This document shows, one piece after another, positions 47,817 to 56,510 of a stretch of DNA of 64,000 bases. Within the stretch, counting starts at the first letter, position 1, and every line of letters starts with the position of its first letter. The notes under the pieces were generated by a model. The model ran no database searches, had not been told where the DNA came from, and worked only from the letters and a program-made list of their open reading frames with translations. Origin of the DNA: Alphaproteobacteria bacterium (GTDB lineage: Bacteria; Pseudomonadota; Alphaproteobacteria; Rhizobiales; Xanthobacteraceae). The stretch is from NCBI GenBank assembly GCA_016869215.1, contig VGEP01000011.1:1-64000 (forward strand), given 5' to 3'. Position numbers and translations under genes: made by a program.

Positions 47817-47893
47817 CGGTGTTATTCTGTTACGTCGGCCGCCCGCTGTATACGGCCACCATTCCGCCTCAGTCCATGATATCGTCGCGCCGC

Positions 47894-48538
47894 ATGAACC
47901 GATTTGCCCAAGCATGTCTTTCGGCGTTCGCCGGCCTGCTGATCGCGGCTGGCGCGGCGCAGGCCCATCCGCACGTCTGGGTCACCATGAAATCCACGGT
48001 GATCTACGCCGCCGACGGCAGCGTCACCGGCGTCCGCCACGCCTGGACCTTCGACGACATGTTCTCGGCCTTCGCCGTGCAGGGCCTGGAGAGCAAGCAG
48101 AAGGGCGTGTTCACCCGCGACGAGCTGCAGCCGCTCGCCAAGGTCAACGTCGAGTCGCTGAAGGAGTACGACTTCTTCACCTACGCCAAGGCCGGCGGCA
48201 AGAAGGTCGAGTTCGTCGAGCCGACCGAATATCACCTGGAGCACAGCAACGCGATCCTGACGCTGCACTTCCTGTTGCCGCTCAAGGCGCCGGCGAAGGC
48301 GCAGAGCCTCGATCTCGAGGTTTACGACCCGAGCTATTTCGTCGACTTCGTGTTCGCCGAGAAGGACGGCGCGGCGCTCGCGGGCGCGCCCGCCGCGTGC
48401 AAGCTGTCGGTCGGCAAGCCGCAGGAAATGACCAAGGAGATCGCGGAAATGCTCGGTCGCATTCCGCCCGGCCAGCAGATCCCCGAGAACAGCTACGGCG
48501 CGCAGTTCGCCAACAAGATCATCGTCAAATGTCCCTGA
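47894..48538 (+). CDS. DUF1007 family periplasmic protein (metal-transport associated)
   Basis: A 214-residue exported protein. Signal peptide MNRFAQACLSAFAGLLIAAG precedes the mature HPHVWVTMKSTVIYAADGSV, the DUF1007 hallmark with a conserved N-terminal His pair. FTRDELQPLAKVNVESLKEY and DPSYFVDFVFAE follow. The family is almost always encoded next to NicO/RcnA-type nickel/cobalt transporters; here its stop overlaps that gene by ten bases. It may present metal to, or receive it from, the transporter. ATG 47894 is preferred; ATG 47876 is also in frame. Confidence 0.88.
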   Translation: MNRFAQACLSAFAGLLIAAGAAQAHPHVWVTMKSTVIYAADGSVTGVRHAWTFDDMFSAFAVQGLESKQKGVFTRDELQPLAKVNVESLKEYDFFTYAKAGGKKVEFVEPTEYHLEHSNAILTLHFLLPLKAPAKAQSLDLEVYDPSYFVDFVFAEKDGAALAGAPAACKLSVGKPQEMTKEIAEMLGRIPPGQQIPENSYGAQFANKIIVKCP

Positions 48539-49710
48539 GCGAGCCCGGCCGCGCGCGCGCGGTCGCCGCGCTCGCAATCGTCGCAACTGCACTGTTGGCC
48601 GCGGGCGCTCTCGACGCGGCGCTGGCGCAGGGCGCGGGGCCGTTCGGCGTGCAGCGGCCGGCCGCGCCGCCGCCTGCGCAGGCGGACGGCATCGTCGGCT
48701 GGATTCTCGCCAAGCAGGCCGAGTTCTACAAACAATTCTCGGGCCTCATTCGTGCCGCCAAGGCCGACGGCTCCGCCGTGTGGGGTCTGCTCGGCGTGGC
48801 GTTCCTCTACGGCGTGTTCCACGCCGCGGGGCCCGGCCACGGCAAGGCGGTGATCTCGTCCTATGTCGTCGCGAACGACGAGACGTGGAAGCGCGGCGTT
48901 GTGCTGTCGTTCGTTTCGGCGATGCTGCAGGCTCTGGTGGCGGTCGCGATCGTCGGGATCGCTGCGGTCCTGCTCAACGCCACGGCCGCGACCATGCGGC
49001 GCGCCACCGACTGGATCGAGACCGTAGCCTATGCGCTGATCGTGCTGATCGGGTTGCGGCTGTTGTGGGTGAAGGGCTGGGCGTTTCTGAAGGTCGCGGG
49101 CCAGTTGCTGTGGCCCGCGCCCGCCGTCGCCCAAGCTCACGCTCACGCCCACGCGCATCACGGGCACAGCCATGCGCACCACGAACATTCGCATCACGAT
49201 CACGGTCATCACGACCACACCCATCATCGTCACGATCATGGGCATCACGACCACAAGCATCACAGCCATGACCACGCGCATGGACACCACCATCACGACC
49301 ATTCGCACGACGACCACGCTTCGGCCTGGGGCCATGCGCATGCGCCGGAGCCCGAGGAGCTGGCCGGTCCCGGCGGCTGGAAGCGCGGCCTGACCGCGAT
49401 CGTCGCGGTGGGGCTGCGCCCCTGTTCGGGCGCGATCATCGTTCTGGTGTTCGCGCTGGCGCAGGGTCTGTTCTGGGCCGGCGTCGCCGCGACCTTCGTG
49501 ATGGGTCTCGGCACCGCGATCACGGTCGCCGCCATCGCGACGCTTGCCGTCGGCGCCAAGGCCTGGGCCGGAAAGCTTGCGTCGTCGAACTCCGGCTACG
49601 GCACGCTCGCCATGCGCGGCATCGAGGTGGGTGCCGCGATGCTCATCACCGCCTTCGGCGCGCTGCTGCTCGTCGGCTACATGGCGAGCGAGCGGCTCGG
49701 CGGGTTCTAG
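48529..49710 (+). CDS. NicO/RcnA-family nickel-cobalt transporter with His-rich loop
   Basis: A 393-residue membrane protein. An N-terminal signal-like helix is followed by FLYGVFHAAGPGHGKAVISS, whose HAAGPGHGK is the NicO metal-binding motif of helix I. A very long His/Asp loop (about residues 202-265, more than 30 His) lies between helices, and GLRPCSGAIIVLVFALAQG starts the second half. The family exports Ni/Co in most cases. It overlaps the DUF1007 gene by ten bases (coupled). A Co-type nitrile hydratase is encoded 2.5 kb away, so cobalt homeostasis is a plausible role. Confidence 0.92.
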   Translation: MSLSEPGRARAVAALAIVATALLAAGALDAALAQGAGPFGVQRPAAPPPAQADGIVGWILAKQAEFYKQFSGLIRAAKADGSAVWGLLGVAFLYGVFHAAGPGHGKAVISSYVVANDETWKRGVVLSFVSAMLQALVAVAIVGIAAVLLNATAATMRRATDWIETVAYALIVLIGLRLLWVKGWAFLKVAGQLLWPAPAVAQAHAHAHAHHGHSHAHHEHSHHDHGHHDHTHHRHDHGHHDHKHHSHDHAHGHHHHDHSHDDHASAWGHAHAPEPEELAGPGGWKRGLTAIVAVGLRPCSGAIIVLVFALAQGLFWAGVAATFVMGLGTAITVAAIATLAVGAKAWAGKLASSNSGYGTLAMRGIEVGAAMLITAFGALLLVGYMASERLGGF

Positions 49711-49719
49711 GCGCCAGCC

Positions 49720-50943
49720 GTGGGGCAGGCGCTGACGACCCAATGCTGCGTTGCCGGCGGCGGGCCGGCCGGGCTGATGCTCGGCTTCCTGCTGGCGCGT
49801 GCGGGCGTCGATGTCGTGGTGCTGGAGAAGCACGCCGACTTCCTGCGCGACTTCCGCGGCGATACCATCCATCCGTCGACACTCGAACTGATGCACGAAC
49901 TCGGGCTGCTCGACGAATTCCTCAAGCTGCCGCACGAGCGGGCCGAGACGCTGACCGGCCGTTACGGCGATTTCCCCGTGACCATCGCCGACTTCGGCCA
50001 CCTGCCGACGCGCTGCAAGTTCATCGCGCTGATGCCGCAGTGGGATTTTCTCGATTTCCTTGCCGACCGGGGCCGCCGTTATCCGGGCTTCCGTCTTCTT
50101 ATGCGCGCCGAGGTGACGGACCTGATCGAGGAGGGCGGCCGCGTCGCAGGCGTGCGCGCCGCTGCGCCGGGCGGCCCGCTCGAAGTGCGCGCTGACCTCA
50201 CCGTCGGTTGCGATGGCCGCCGATCCGACGTGCGCGAGCGCGCGGGATTGAAGGTCGAGACGCTCGGCGCGCCGATGGACGTGATGTGGTTCAAGCTGCC
50301 GCGCAAGCCGGGCGACCGCCAGCAGACCGGCGGCGCGTTCCTGCCGGGCCGTATTTTCGTGACGCTCAACCGGGGCGACTACTGGCAATGCGCCTATGTC
50401 ATTCCGAAAGGGTCCATCGAGGAGGTGCATCGGCGCGGCCTGGAAGCGTTCCGCGCCGACATCGCGGTGGCGGTGCCGGATTTCGCCGACCGCACGATCG
50501 AAATCGCCGACTGGGAGCAGGTGAAACTTCTCACCGTTGCGGTGGACCGATTGAATCGCTGGCACCGTCCGGGCTTGCTCTGTATCGGCGATGCGGCGCA
50601 TGCGATGTCGCCGATCGGCGGAGTCGGCGTGAACTTGGCGGTGCAGGACGCGGTCGCGGCGGCCAATATCCTGGCCGAACCGCTTCGCACCGGAACTGTG
50701 AAGGAAGCCACGCTGCAGGCGGTGCAGGATCGCCGCATGTTTCCGACGCGCGCCACGCAGCGTATTCAGGTCGCGATGCAGAACAATATCATCAGCGCGG
50801 TGCTCGCCGAGCGCGGCAGACTGACGCCGCCGCTTCCGCTTCGGATGCTTCAGCGCTTCCCGTTTCTGCGCCGCATTCCCGCTCGGCTGCTCGGCCTTGG
50901 CATCAGGCCCGAGCATATCCGCACGCCGGAGCGGCTTACCTGA
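49720..50943 (+). CDS. FAD-dependent monooxygenase (PHBH-fold)
   Basis: A 407-residue class A flavoprotein monooxygenase: N-terminal CCVAGGGPAGLMLGFLLARAG, mid GDTIHPSTLELMHELGL, DG motif LTVGCDGRRSDVRERAG and the GD motif CIGDAAHAMSPIGGVGVNLA. The C terminus (GIRPEHIRTPERLT) is short, with no thioredoxin-like domain. The start is GTG 49720, ten bases after the transporter stop, so it may be in the same transcript. It overlaps the convergent nitrile-hydratase accessory gene by eight bases. Aromatic or quinone-like substrates are likely. Confidence 0.87.
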   Translation: MGQALTTQCCVAGGGPAGLMLGFLLARAGVDVVVLEKHADFLRDFRGDTIHPSTLELMHELGLLDEFLKLPHERAETLTGRYGDFPVTIADFGHLPTRCKFIALMPQWDFLDFLADRGRRYPGFRLLMRAEVTDLIEEGGRVAGVRAAAPGGPLEVRADLTVGCDGRRSDVRERAGLKVETLGAPMDVMWFKLPRKPGDRQQTGGAFLPGRIFVTLNRGDYWQCAYVIPKGSIEEVHRRGLEAFRADIAVAVPDFADRTIEIADWEQVKLLTVAVDRLNRWHRPGLLCIGDAAHAMSPIGGVGVNLAVQDAVAAANILAEPLRTGTVKEATLQAVQDRRMFPTRATQRIQVAMQNNIISAVLAERGRLTPPLPLRMLQRFPFLRRIPARLLGLGIRPEHIRTPERLT

Positions 50944-51322
50944 AATCTTCCGGCTTCAATTCGATCGGCTGGCCGTGCGGCGTGCGGTCGGCGGCGTGGT
51001 CCCAGGCGTGGAAATAACGGTCGAGCGTGGCCGGGTCGGCGACGCCCTTCTCGGCCACGATGCGCTCCAGCGCCGCGAGCCAGTGCCGGTAATAGGTCTC
51101 GCCGGTGTCGGGGTCGCCCGCGGACTGCGCCTTCTTGATCTCGTCGCCCAGGATCGCCGCCCATTCCGGCCACTGGAACAGCCCGCGGTCATAGAGGTGC
51201 AGCGTTATCGCGAACGCCTGCGCCTCCCACGGCTCGCGGAACACCGGGCCTTCGGCGTCGCAGGGGATGCTGGGGATCGCCTGCGTCGCCTTGCGCGCGG
51301 CGGCGGGGTCGATGGCGGTCAT
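50936..51322 (-). CDS. Nitrile hydratase accessory protein (activator, beta-like)
   Basis: A 128-residue protein related to the N-terminal half of nitrile hydratase beta subunits and to the P14K/epsilon-type cobalt activator: GPVFREPWEAQAFAITLHLY, WPEWAAILGDEI and YYRHWLAALERIVAEKG. In Co-type systems this chaperone exchanges with beta to load cobalt into the alpha subunit. ATG 51322 with a GAGG site. It is separated from the beta gene by a 146-bp dispersed repeat, so its expression may be partly uncoupled. Confidence 0.88.
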   Translation of the reverse strand: MTAIDPAAARKATQAIPSIPCDAEGPVFREPWEAQAFAITLHLYDRGLFQWPEWAAILGDEIKKAQSAGDPDTGETYYRHWLAALERIVAEKGVADPATLDRYFHAWDHAADRTPHGQPIELKPEDFR

Positions 51323-51332
51323 ATTGGGCCTC

Positions 51333-51478
51333 GCGTGTCCCGGACGCGGTGCAGCGTGAAGCGAAGCGAAACGAAACGGTGCGTCGCTGATCCGGGACCC
51401 CGGTCGCTTCTGCCTTCGAGAAACCGGGGTCCCGGGTCTGCAGCGCACCACTTCGTGTTGCGCTGCACCCGGGACACG
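51333..51478. repeat. Dispersed repeat, copy 2, inside the nitrile hydratase operon
   Basis: CGTGTCCCGGACGCGGTGCAGCG-type left arm (51333-51355) and CGCTGCACCCGGGACACG right arm (51461-51478) are inverted; GGGGTCCCGGGTCTGCAGCGC matches the copy at 41121-41214. It looks like a mobile MITE-type element inserted between cistrons. Confidence 0.72.
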
Positions 51479-51502
51479 AGCGTTGCGTCCGCCGATGCAA
51501 TT

Positions 51503-52159
51503 TCACGCCTTCTCCAGATATGGCTCGAAGGCGTCGATCGAAATCTTGATCGTCGGATCGGCGTCGTCGCCCCACAACTCGCGTGCCTCGAACACCACCG
51601 TGTAGAGCCACTGCGGATTGTCGCCTTTGTCGACGGCGACCGAGTCCGGATACATGTGGCAGCCGTGGCACAGCTCGACTACGCCGACCTTGTCGCGGGC
51701 GTAGCGTGGCAGCCGCGTGTGCGTCGCAGGATGGATGTTCTTGGTGCGCACCCGGTCGCCGGGCTTGAACAGCGCCGGGCCCTGCTGCTGGCGATAGAAC
51801 GAGCTGCGCGTCAGGCCGGCTGAAACGACGTCGGTGGTGAGCTTGCGCTTGAGCGCCTTTCCCGGCGTTTGCGCGTGCCCGGCCTTCAATTCCTCGGCGG
51901 TGGCGTAGCCGCGCTCCAGTACATTCTTCTCCATCGCCAGCGCCCAACGCTGGTAATAGGACGCGCTCAGATAGGTGACCGGCGGCAGCCGCTCCTGCGC
52001 ATAGCGAGAATGATCGATATGCCAGGCGCCGGCGTAGCCCATGGCGCGCTGCATCGCGAGCACGCGGCCCTCCCAGGGCTCGTGGAACGGCGGCTCGTTC
52101 TGCTCGGCCTCGACCTTGCCGAAGCCGTCCATGCCGCCCATGTCGTGCACGCCGTCCAT
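51503..52159 (-). CDS. nthB: Nitrile hydratase beta subunit
   Basis: A 218-residue beta subunit: start [17 protein letters not shown], then FHEPWEGRVLAMQRAMG, SYYQRWALAMEKNVLERG and the SH3-like C-terminal domain, FKPGDRVRTKNIHPATHTRL and GCHMYPDSVAVDKGDNPQWL (which has the GDxPQWLYTV signature). It pairs with alpha to hydrate nitriles to amides. Its ATG overlaps the alpha stop by one base (TAATG), so the two are translationally coupled. Length is normal. Confidence 0.95.
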   Translation of the reverse strand: MDGVHDMGGMDGFGKVEAEQNEPPFHEPWEGRVLAMQRAMGYAGAWHIDHSRYAQERLPPVTYLSASYYQRWALAMEKNVLERGYATAEELKAGHAQTPGKALKRKLTTDVVSAGLTRSSFYRQQQGPALFKPGDRVRTKNIHPATHTRLPRYARDKVGVVELCHGCHMYPDSVAVDKGDNPQWLYTVVFEARELWGDDADPTIKISIDAFEPYLEKA

Positions 52160-52800
52160 TAGTTTGCCCCGCCCGGTGTCTTGGCCAGCGCGGTGCCGAT
52201 CATGGAATCGCGGCTGACGAGATCGGCGAGCCTGTCGGCGCTCCAGCCCTCGGTGCCGGCGGGCCGCATCGGCAGAACGAGAAAGCGCGTTTCGGCGGTG
52301 GAGTCCCAGACCCGGATTTCGGTTTCCTTCGGCAGCGATACGCCGAAATCGGCCAGCACGCCGCGCGGGTCCTTTACCGCGCGCGAGCGGTAGGGCGCGG
52401 ACTTGTACCAGACCGGGGGCAGGCCGAGGACTTCCCACGGGTAGCAGGAGCACAGCGTGCAGACGACCATGTTGTGCCGCTGCGGGGTGTTCTCGACCGC
52501 GACGAGGTGGTCGCCGACCCGGCTCATGTGGCCCATCGAGGCGACCGCCTTGGTGGCGTCGGCGAGCAGCGCCTTCTTGAACTCCGGATCGGTCCAGGCG
52601 CGGGCCACGACGACCGCGCCGTTGCGCGGGCCGATCTTCTTCTCGTAGGCCTCGACGATGGCGTCGAGCGCGGTGGGATCGATGTAGCCCTTCTCGCTCA
52701 GCACGGTTTCCAGCGCGCGGACGCGGAGCTGGGTCTCGGACAGTTCCGAGCCGTGGTCGTGATCGTGGTGATGGTCGTGATCGTGGTCGTGACCGGCCAT
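52159..52800 (-). CDS. nthA: Nitrile hydratase alpha subunit, cobalt type
   Basis: A 213-residue alpha subunit. The metal motif VCTLCSC (113-119; Cys114, Cys117, Ser118, Cys119) has Thr in the second place, which marks the cobalt class (iron enzymes have Ser). [15 protein letters not shown] and [20 protein letters not shown] are typical. The N terminus is unusual: [20 protein letters not shown], eight or more histidines before the first helix, which could recruit metal. It heads the alpha-beta-activator operon; a GGAGG site lies upstream of ATG 52800. Confidence 0.95.
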   Translation of the reverse strand: MAGHDHDHDHHHDHDHGSELSETQLRVRALETVLSEKGYIDPTALDAIVEAYEKKIGPRNGAVVVARAWTDPEFKKALLADATKAVASMGHMSRVGDHLVAVENTPQRHNMVVCTLCSCYPWEVLGLPPVWYKSAPYRSRAVKDPRGVLADFGVSLPKETEIRVWDSTAETRFLVLPMRPAGTEGWSADRLADLVSRDSMIGTALAKTPGGAN

Positions 52801-52840
52801 GGCTGCGGCCTCCGCATTGCGATTTGGGCTACAATATAGC

Positions 52841-53365
52841 ATGGCACAGCCGTCGCGCACCCTCGCTCTGGCCGATCGTATCGACCGCCTGAACGCCGCA
52901 GTCGGCCGCGCCGCGGCCTGGCTCGCGCTGTTCGTGGTCATAGTGCAATTCGGCGTTGTGCTGCTGCGCTACGGGTTCGGCGCCGGTTCCATCTGGCTCA
53001 CCGAATCGATCGTCTACGCGCACGCCGCGCTGTTCATGCTCGCCGCCGCCTGGACGCTGCGCGAGGGCGGGCACGTGCGCGTCGACGTGTTCTACGAGCG
53101 CGCCTCGGAGCGGACCAGGGCCTGGATCGATCTTTGCGGCGCGCTGCTGCTGCTGCTGCCGTTCATGCTGGTGCTGCTGTGGTTCGCTTGGCCCTACGTT
53201 GTGCGCGCCTGGGCGACCTTCGAGCGCTCGCGCGAGGCGAGCGGGCTTCCCGGCGTGTTTCTGGTCAAGACGCTGATCCCGCTGTTCGCGCTGCTGATGG
53301 CGCTGCAGGGCGTGTCGCAGGCGATCAAGGCGTGGCATGTGCTTTCGGGCAAGGGCGCGCGCTGA
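52841..53365 (+). CDS. dctQ: TRAP transporter small permease (DctQ)
   Basis: A 174-residue four-helix membrane protein of the DctQ family, with [60 protein letters not shown] and [20 protein letters not shown]. It supports the large subunit encoded next, whose ATG overlaps its stop (TGATG). ATG 52841 is used, right after a TACAATAT tract that may be the -10 of a leaderless or short-leader transcript. No DctP binding-protein gene is adjacent. Confidence 0.9.
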   Translation: MAQPSRTLALADRIDRLNAAVGRAAAWLALFVVIVQFGVVLLRYGFGAGSIWLTESIVYAHAALFMLAAAWTLREGGHVRVDVFYERASERTRAWIDLCGALLLLLPFMLVLLWFAWPYVVRAWATFERSREASGLPGVFLVKTLIPLFALLMALQGVSQAIKAWHVLSGKGAR

Positions 53366-54759
53366 TGCCGCTGCCCGAGACTCTCGCCGTGCTGATGGTC
53401 GTGGCGGTCTGCGGCCTGCTGTTCGTCGGCTATCCGGTGGCGCTCACGCTCGGCGGCGTGTCGCTCGCCTTCGCCGCGCTTGGCCACCTCGCCGGCGCGA
53501 TGAACTTCGCGTTCCTCGGCGCGCTGCCGCAGCGCATCTACGGCGTGATGACCAGCGACGTGCTGCTCGCGATCCCGCTGTTCGTGTTCATGGGCGTCAT
53601 GCTCGAACGCTCGCGCATTGCGGAAGAGCTGCTGGAAACCATGGGCCGGCTGTTCGGCAGCCTGCGCGGCGGCCTGGGCATTTCGGTCGTCGTGGTCGGC
53701 GCGCTGCTCGCCGCTTCGACCGGCATCGTCGGCGCGACCGCCGTCACCATGGGGTTGATCGTGCTGCCGGCGATGATCCGCCACGGCTATGCGCCGTCGC
53801 TTGCGGCCGGCACGGTCGCAGCCTCGGCGACGCTGGCACAGATCGTGCCGCCGTCCACGGTGCTGGTGCTGCTCGGCGACCAGCTCGGCACCGCCTATCA
53901 GGCGGCGCAGCTCGCGCAGGGCAAGTTCTCGCCCTCCGTCGTGACGGTGAGCGACCTGTTCGCCGGCGCGGTGCTGCCCGGGCTGATGCTGGTTGCCCTC
54001 TACGTGCTTTACCTCGCCGCTGTCGCGGTTCTGTTCCCGCGCATGAGCCCCGCGATCCCGCCGGATGTGCGAGCGCGCGGCGAGGGACTGCCGCTGCGCC
54101 GCACGATCGAGGTGCTGATCGCGCCGCTCGCGCTGATCGCGGCGGTGCTCGGGTCGATCCTCGGCGGTGTCGCAACGCCGACTGAAGCCGCTTCGGTCGG
54201 CGCAATGGGTGCGATCCTGCTCACCGCCCGGCGCGCGCGGCTGGGAGAAGCGCTTGCTCCCACCGTGCACAAGACCGCGCAGATCACCTGCATGATTTTC
54301 GTCATCCTGATCGGCGCGACGCTGTTCAGCCTGGTGTTCCGCGGGCTCGGCGGCGACGACCTGGTGCATCGCGGGCTGACCGGCCTGCCGGGCGGCGCTT
54401 CGGGCGCGGTGATCGTCGCGATGATCGCGATCTTCCTGCTCGGCTTCGTGATGGACGCCTTCGAGATCATTTTCGTTGTGGTGCCGATCGTCGGGCCGAT
54501 CCTGCTCCGGATGGAAGGCGTCGACCCGGTCTGGCTCGGCATCCTGATCGCGGTAAACCTGCAGACCTCGTACATGCACCCGCCGCTCGGGCCGACGCTG
54601 TTCTACCTGCGCGGCGTTGCACCGCCGGAAATCACCACGCGGCACATCTACATCGGCATCGTGCCGTTCGTCGTCATCCAACTCGTTGCGCTGGCCGTGC
54701 TTTGGTACGCGCCGGGGCTTGCGACGGCGCTGCCCAATGCGCTTTATGGGGGCCGCTGA
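53365..54759 (+). CDS. dctM: TRAP transporter large permease (DctM)
   Basis: A 464-residue DctM protein with 12-14 helices: VAVCGLLFVGYPVALTLGGV, FVFMGVMLERSRIAEELLET, AASTGIVGATAVTMGLIVLP and LGFVMDAFEIIFVVVPIVGP. The SLRGGLGISVVVVGALLAAS region is typical. It carries a hydrophilic insertion (GDQLGTAYQAAQLAQGKFSP) seen in the subgroup once called mannitol/chloroaromatic-type. It is coupled to dctQ by a one-base overlap. The solute-binding partner is not in this operon, so it must be encoded elsewhere. Confidence 0.9.
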   Translation: MPLPETLAVLMVVAVCGLLFVGYPVALTLGGVSLAFAALGHLAGAMNFAFLGALPQRIYGVMTSDVLLAIPLFVFMGVMLERSRIAEELLETMGRLFGSLRGGLGISVVVVGALLAASTGIVGATAVTMGLIVLPAMIRHGYAPSLAAGTVAASATLAQIVPPSTVLVLLGDQLGTAYQAAQLAQGKFSPSVVTVSDLFAGAVLPGLMLVALYVLYLAAVAVLFPRMSPAIPPDVRARGEGLPLRRTIEVLIAPLALIAAVLGSILGGVATPTEAASVGAMGAILLTARRARLGEALAPTVHKTAQITCMIFVILIGATLFSLVFRGLGGDDLVHRGLTGLPGGASGAVIVAMIAIFLLGFVMDAFEIIFVVVPIVGPILLRMEGVDPVWLGILIAVNLQTSYMHPPLGPTLFYLRGVAPPEITTRHIYIGIVPFVVIQLVALAVLWYAPGLATALPNALYGGR

Positions 54760-54768
54760 GGGACACGC

Positions 54769-55542
54769 ATGAAAGCCGCAGACCTTTTCAATCTCACCGG
54801 CCGCACGGCGCTTGTCACCGGCGCTTCCGCGGGTCTGGGCCTGCGCTTCGCCGAGGTGCTGGCCGCGAACGGCGCCAGGGTCGCGCTGGTCGCGCGCCGC
54901 ATGGACAAGCTGAAGGACGCGGTGGCGAAAATCGAGAAGGCCGGCGGAACGGCCATCGCCGTCGACGCCGACGTGCTCGACCGCGCGCAGATGAACCGCG
55001 CCTTCGATCAAGTCGAAAAAGCGTTCGGCACTGTCACGATCCTCGTCAACAACGCCGGGGTGGCGCACTCCACCCGCGCGGTCGATCTGAGCGAGGAGGA
55101 ATGGCGGCGCATCGTCGGCACCAACCTCGACGCGGTGTTCTACTGGGCGCAGGAGGCCGCACGGCGGATGCTCGCGGCCAAGCAGAAGGGCGCCATCGTC
55201 AACATCGCTTCGGTGCTGGGCTTCGGCGTGTCGAAAGGCACCATTGCCTATTCCACTGCCAAGGCCGGCGTGATCCAGATGACCAAGGCGCTGGGGCTTG
55301 AGCTTGCCTTCCGCGGCGTGCGCGTGAACGCGATTGCGCCGGGCTGGTTCGTCACCGACATCAACCGCGACTATCTCACCGGCGCGGGCGCGGGCCTGAC
55401 GCGCGATATCCCGGTCGGCCGCTTCGGCCAGGACGGCGATCTCGACGGCGCGCTGCTGCTGCTCGCCTCCGACGCCGGCAGCTACATCGCCGGCGCAACG
55501 GTTGTCTGCGACGGCGGGCAGATGGTGGCGCTGCGGGGCTAG
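54769..55542 (+). CDS. SDR-family oxidoreductase
   Basis: A 257-residue classical short-chain dehydrogenase: cofactor loop VTGASAGLGLRFAEV, NNAGVAHST, and active-site Ser in NIASVLGFG with YSTAK (Tyr-x3-Lys). The residue after the second strand (ALVARRMDK) includes an Arg pair that favours NADP(H). It starts 9 bases after dctM and is probably in that operon, so it may act on the imported substrate. Its stop overlaps the convergent YeeE-like gene by four bases. Confidence 0.9.
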   Translation: MKAADLFNLTGRTALVTGASAGLGLRFAEVLAANGARVALVARRMDKLKDAVAKIEKAGGTAIAVDADVLDRAQMNRAFDQVEKAFGTVTILVNNAGVAHSTRAVDLSEEEWRRIVGTNLDAVFYWAQEAARRMLAAKQKGAIVNIASVLGFGVSKGTIAYSTAKAGVIQMTKALGLELAFRGVRVNAIAPGWFVTDINRDYLTGAGAGLTRDIPVGRFGQDGDLDGALLLLASDAGSYIAGATVVCDGGQMVALRG

Positions 55543-55997
55543 CCGTCCACGGGCGCGGATGCGCCGGCCGCCGTCCGCTTCGCCCACCAGAAATCGTGCA
55601 GCAGCATGCCGCCGATCATGACGGCGACGAACACGATCACCTGCGGCATCAGCGTCGCGAGATCGACCAGCGCCGGGCCGGGACACAATCCCACCAGCCC
55701 CCAGCCGATACCGAACAGCACCGCGCCCGCGATCAGCGGCCGGTCGATGTCGCGGCGCGTCGGCCACAGATGGCCGGGCGCCAGCATCGGCTGGGTCCGC
55801 TTGCCCGCCAGCGCATAGCCCGCGCCGGAAACGGCGAGCGCCGCAGCCATGACGAAGGCGAGGCTCGGGTCCCAGGTGCCGGACGCGACCCCGGCCAGAT
55901 CGAGGAAGTTCAGCACCTTCGCCGGCTGCGCCATGCCGGAGATCAGAAGCCCGATCCCGAAGATCAGTCCGCAGGCGAAGGCGGCAACCGACAGCAT
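55539..55997 (-). CDS. YeeE/YedE-family half protein B (sulfur transport)
   Basis: A 152-residue membrane protein of the DUF6691/YeeE-YedE type with about four helices: FACGLIFGIGLLISGMAQPA, KVLNFLDLAGVASGTWDPSL, LIAGAVLFGIGWGLVGLCPG with a conserved Cys, and VFVAVMIGGMLLHDFW. It starts two bases after the stop of the first half; GGGGGG lies before ATG 55997. The fused YeeE family transports thiosulfate; here two halves together would form the channel, like PmpA/PmpB. Confidence 0.87.
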   Translation of the reverse strand: MLSVAAFACGLIFGIGLLISGMAQPAKVLNFLDLAGVASGTWDPSLAFVMAAALAVSGAGYALAGKRTQPMLAPGHLWPTRRDIDRPLIAGAVLFGIGWGLVGLCPGPALVDLATLMPQVIVFVAVMIGGMLLHDFWWAKRTAAGASAPVDG

Positions 55998-55999
55998 GC

Positions 56000-56425
56000 T
56001 CAGCCCCCCATCACGTGGCGCATGACGAACACCGTGACGACGGCTGCGGCCATGAACGCCAGCGTCGCCGCGAGCGAACGTGGAGACAATCGCGCGATGC
56101 CGCAGACGCCGTGGCCGGAGGTGCAGCCGTTGCCCATGCGCGTGCCGAACCCGACGAGCAGTGCTGCGACGATCAGCACCGGCCACGACGGCAAGGCGAC
56201 CTTCGGCAGCCCGTAGCCCGCGATCAGCGCCAGGACGGGCGCAGCGATCAGGCCCGCCACGAACCACCAGCGCCAGGCGCGGTCGCCCGTGTCGGCTTCG
56301 AACGCGCCGCCGAGAATGCCGCTGATGCCCGCGATGCGCCCGCTGAGCAGCATCATCAATGCGGCGGCCAGGCCGATCAGCGCGCCGCCGGAAAGCGCGG
56401 CAATCGGGGTGAATTCGGTGGTCAT
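56000..56425 (-). CDS. YeeE/YedE-family half protein A (sulfur transport)
   Basis: A 141-residue membrane protein with about four helices. It has SGRIAGISGILGGAFE and the signature GFGTRMGNGCTSGHGVCGIA, whose Cys residues relay thiosulfate or another reduced sulfur species in YeeE proteins. It is the first gene of the two-gene operon with half protein B (two-base gap). GGGGAGAGGC lies upstream. No sulfurtransferase or rhodanese gene is adjacent. Confidence 0.9.
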   Translation of the reverse strand: MTTEFTPIAALSGGALIGLAAALMMLLSGRIAGISGILGGAFEADTGDRAWRWWFVAGLIAAPVLALIAGYGLPKVALPSWPVLIVAALLVGFGTRMGNGCTSGHGVCGIARLSPRSLAATLAFMAAAVVTVFVMRHVMGG

Positions 56426-56510
56426 TGCAATGCCTCAATGCCTCTCCCCGCGGGGCGGCGGAGGTGACAATATGCACTCACGTTAAACATTCAACGCCGG
56501 AAAACCCCTT

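Noticed and set aside
47822-47838. TGTTATTCTGTTACG upstream of the DUF1007 gene as a second Zur box
   Set aside because: Only the left half fits; the right half is not complementary, unlike the perfect palindrome at 9829-9845.
53194-55767. 857-codon minus-strand frame opposite dctM and the SDR gene
   Set aside because: Typical antisense shadow of GC-rich coding sequence; both plus-strand genes have clear family motifs.
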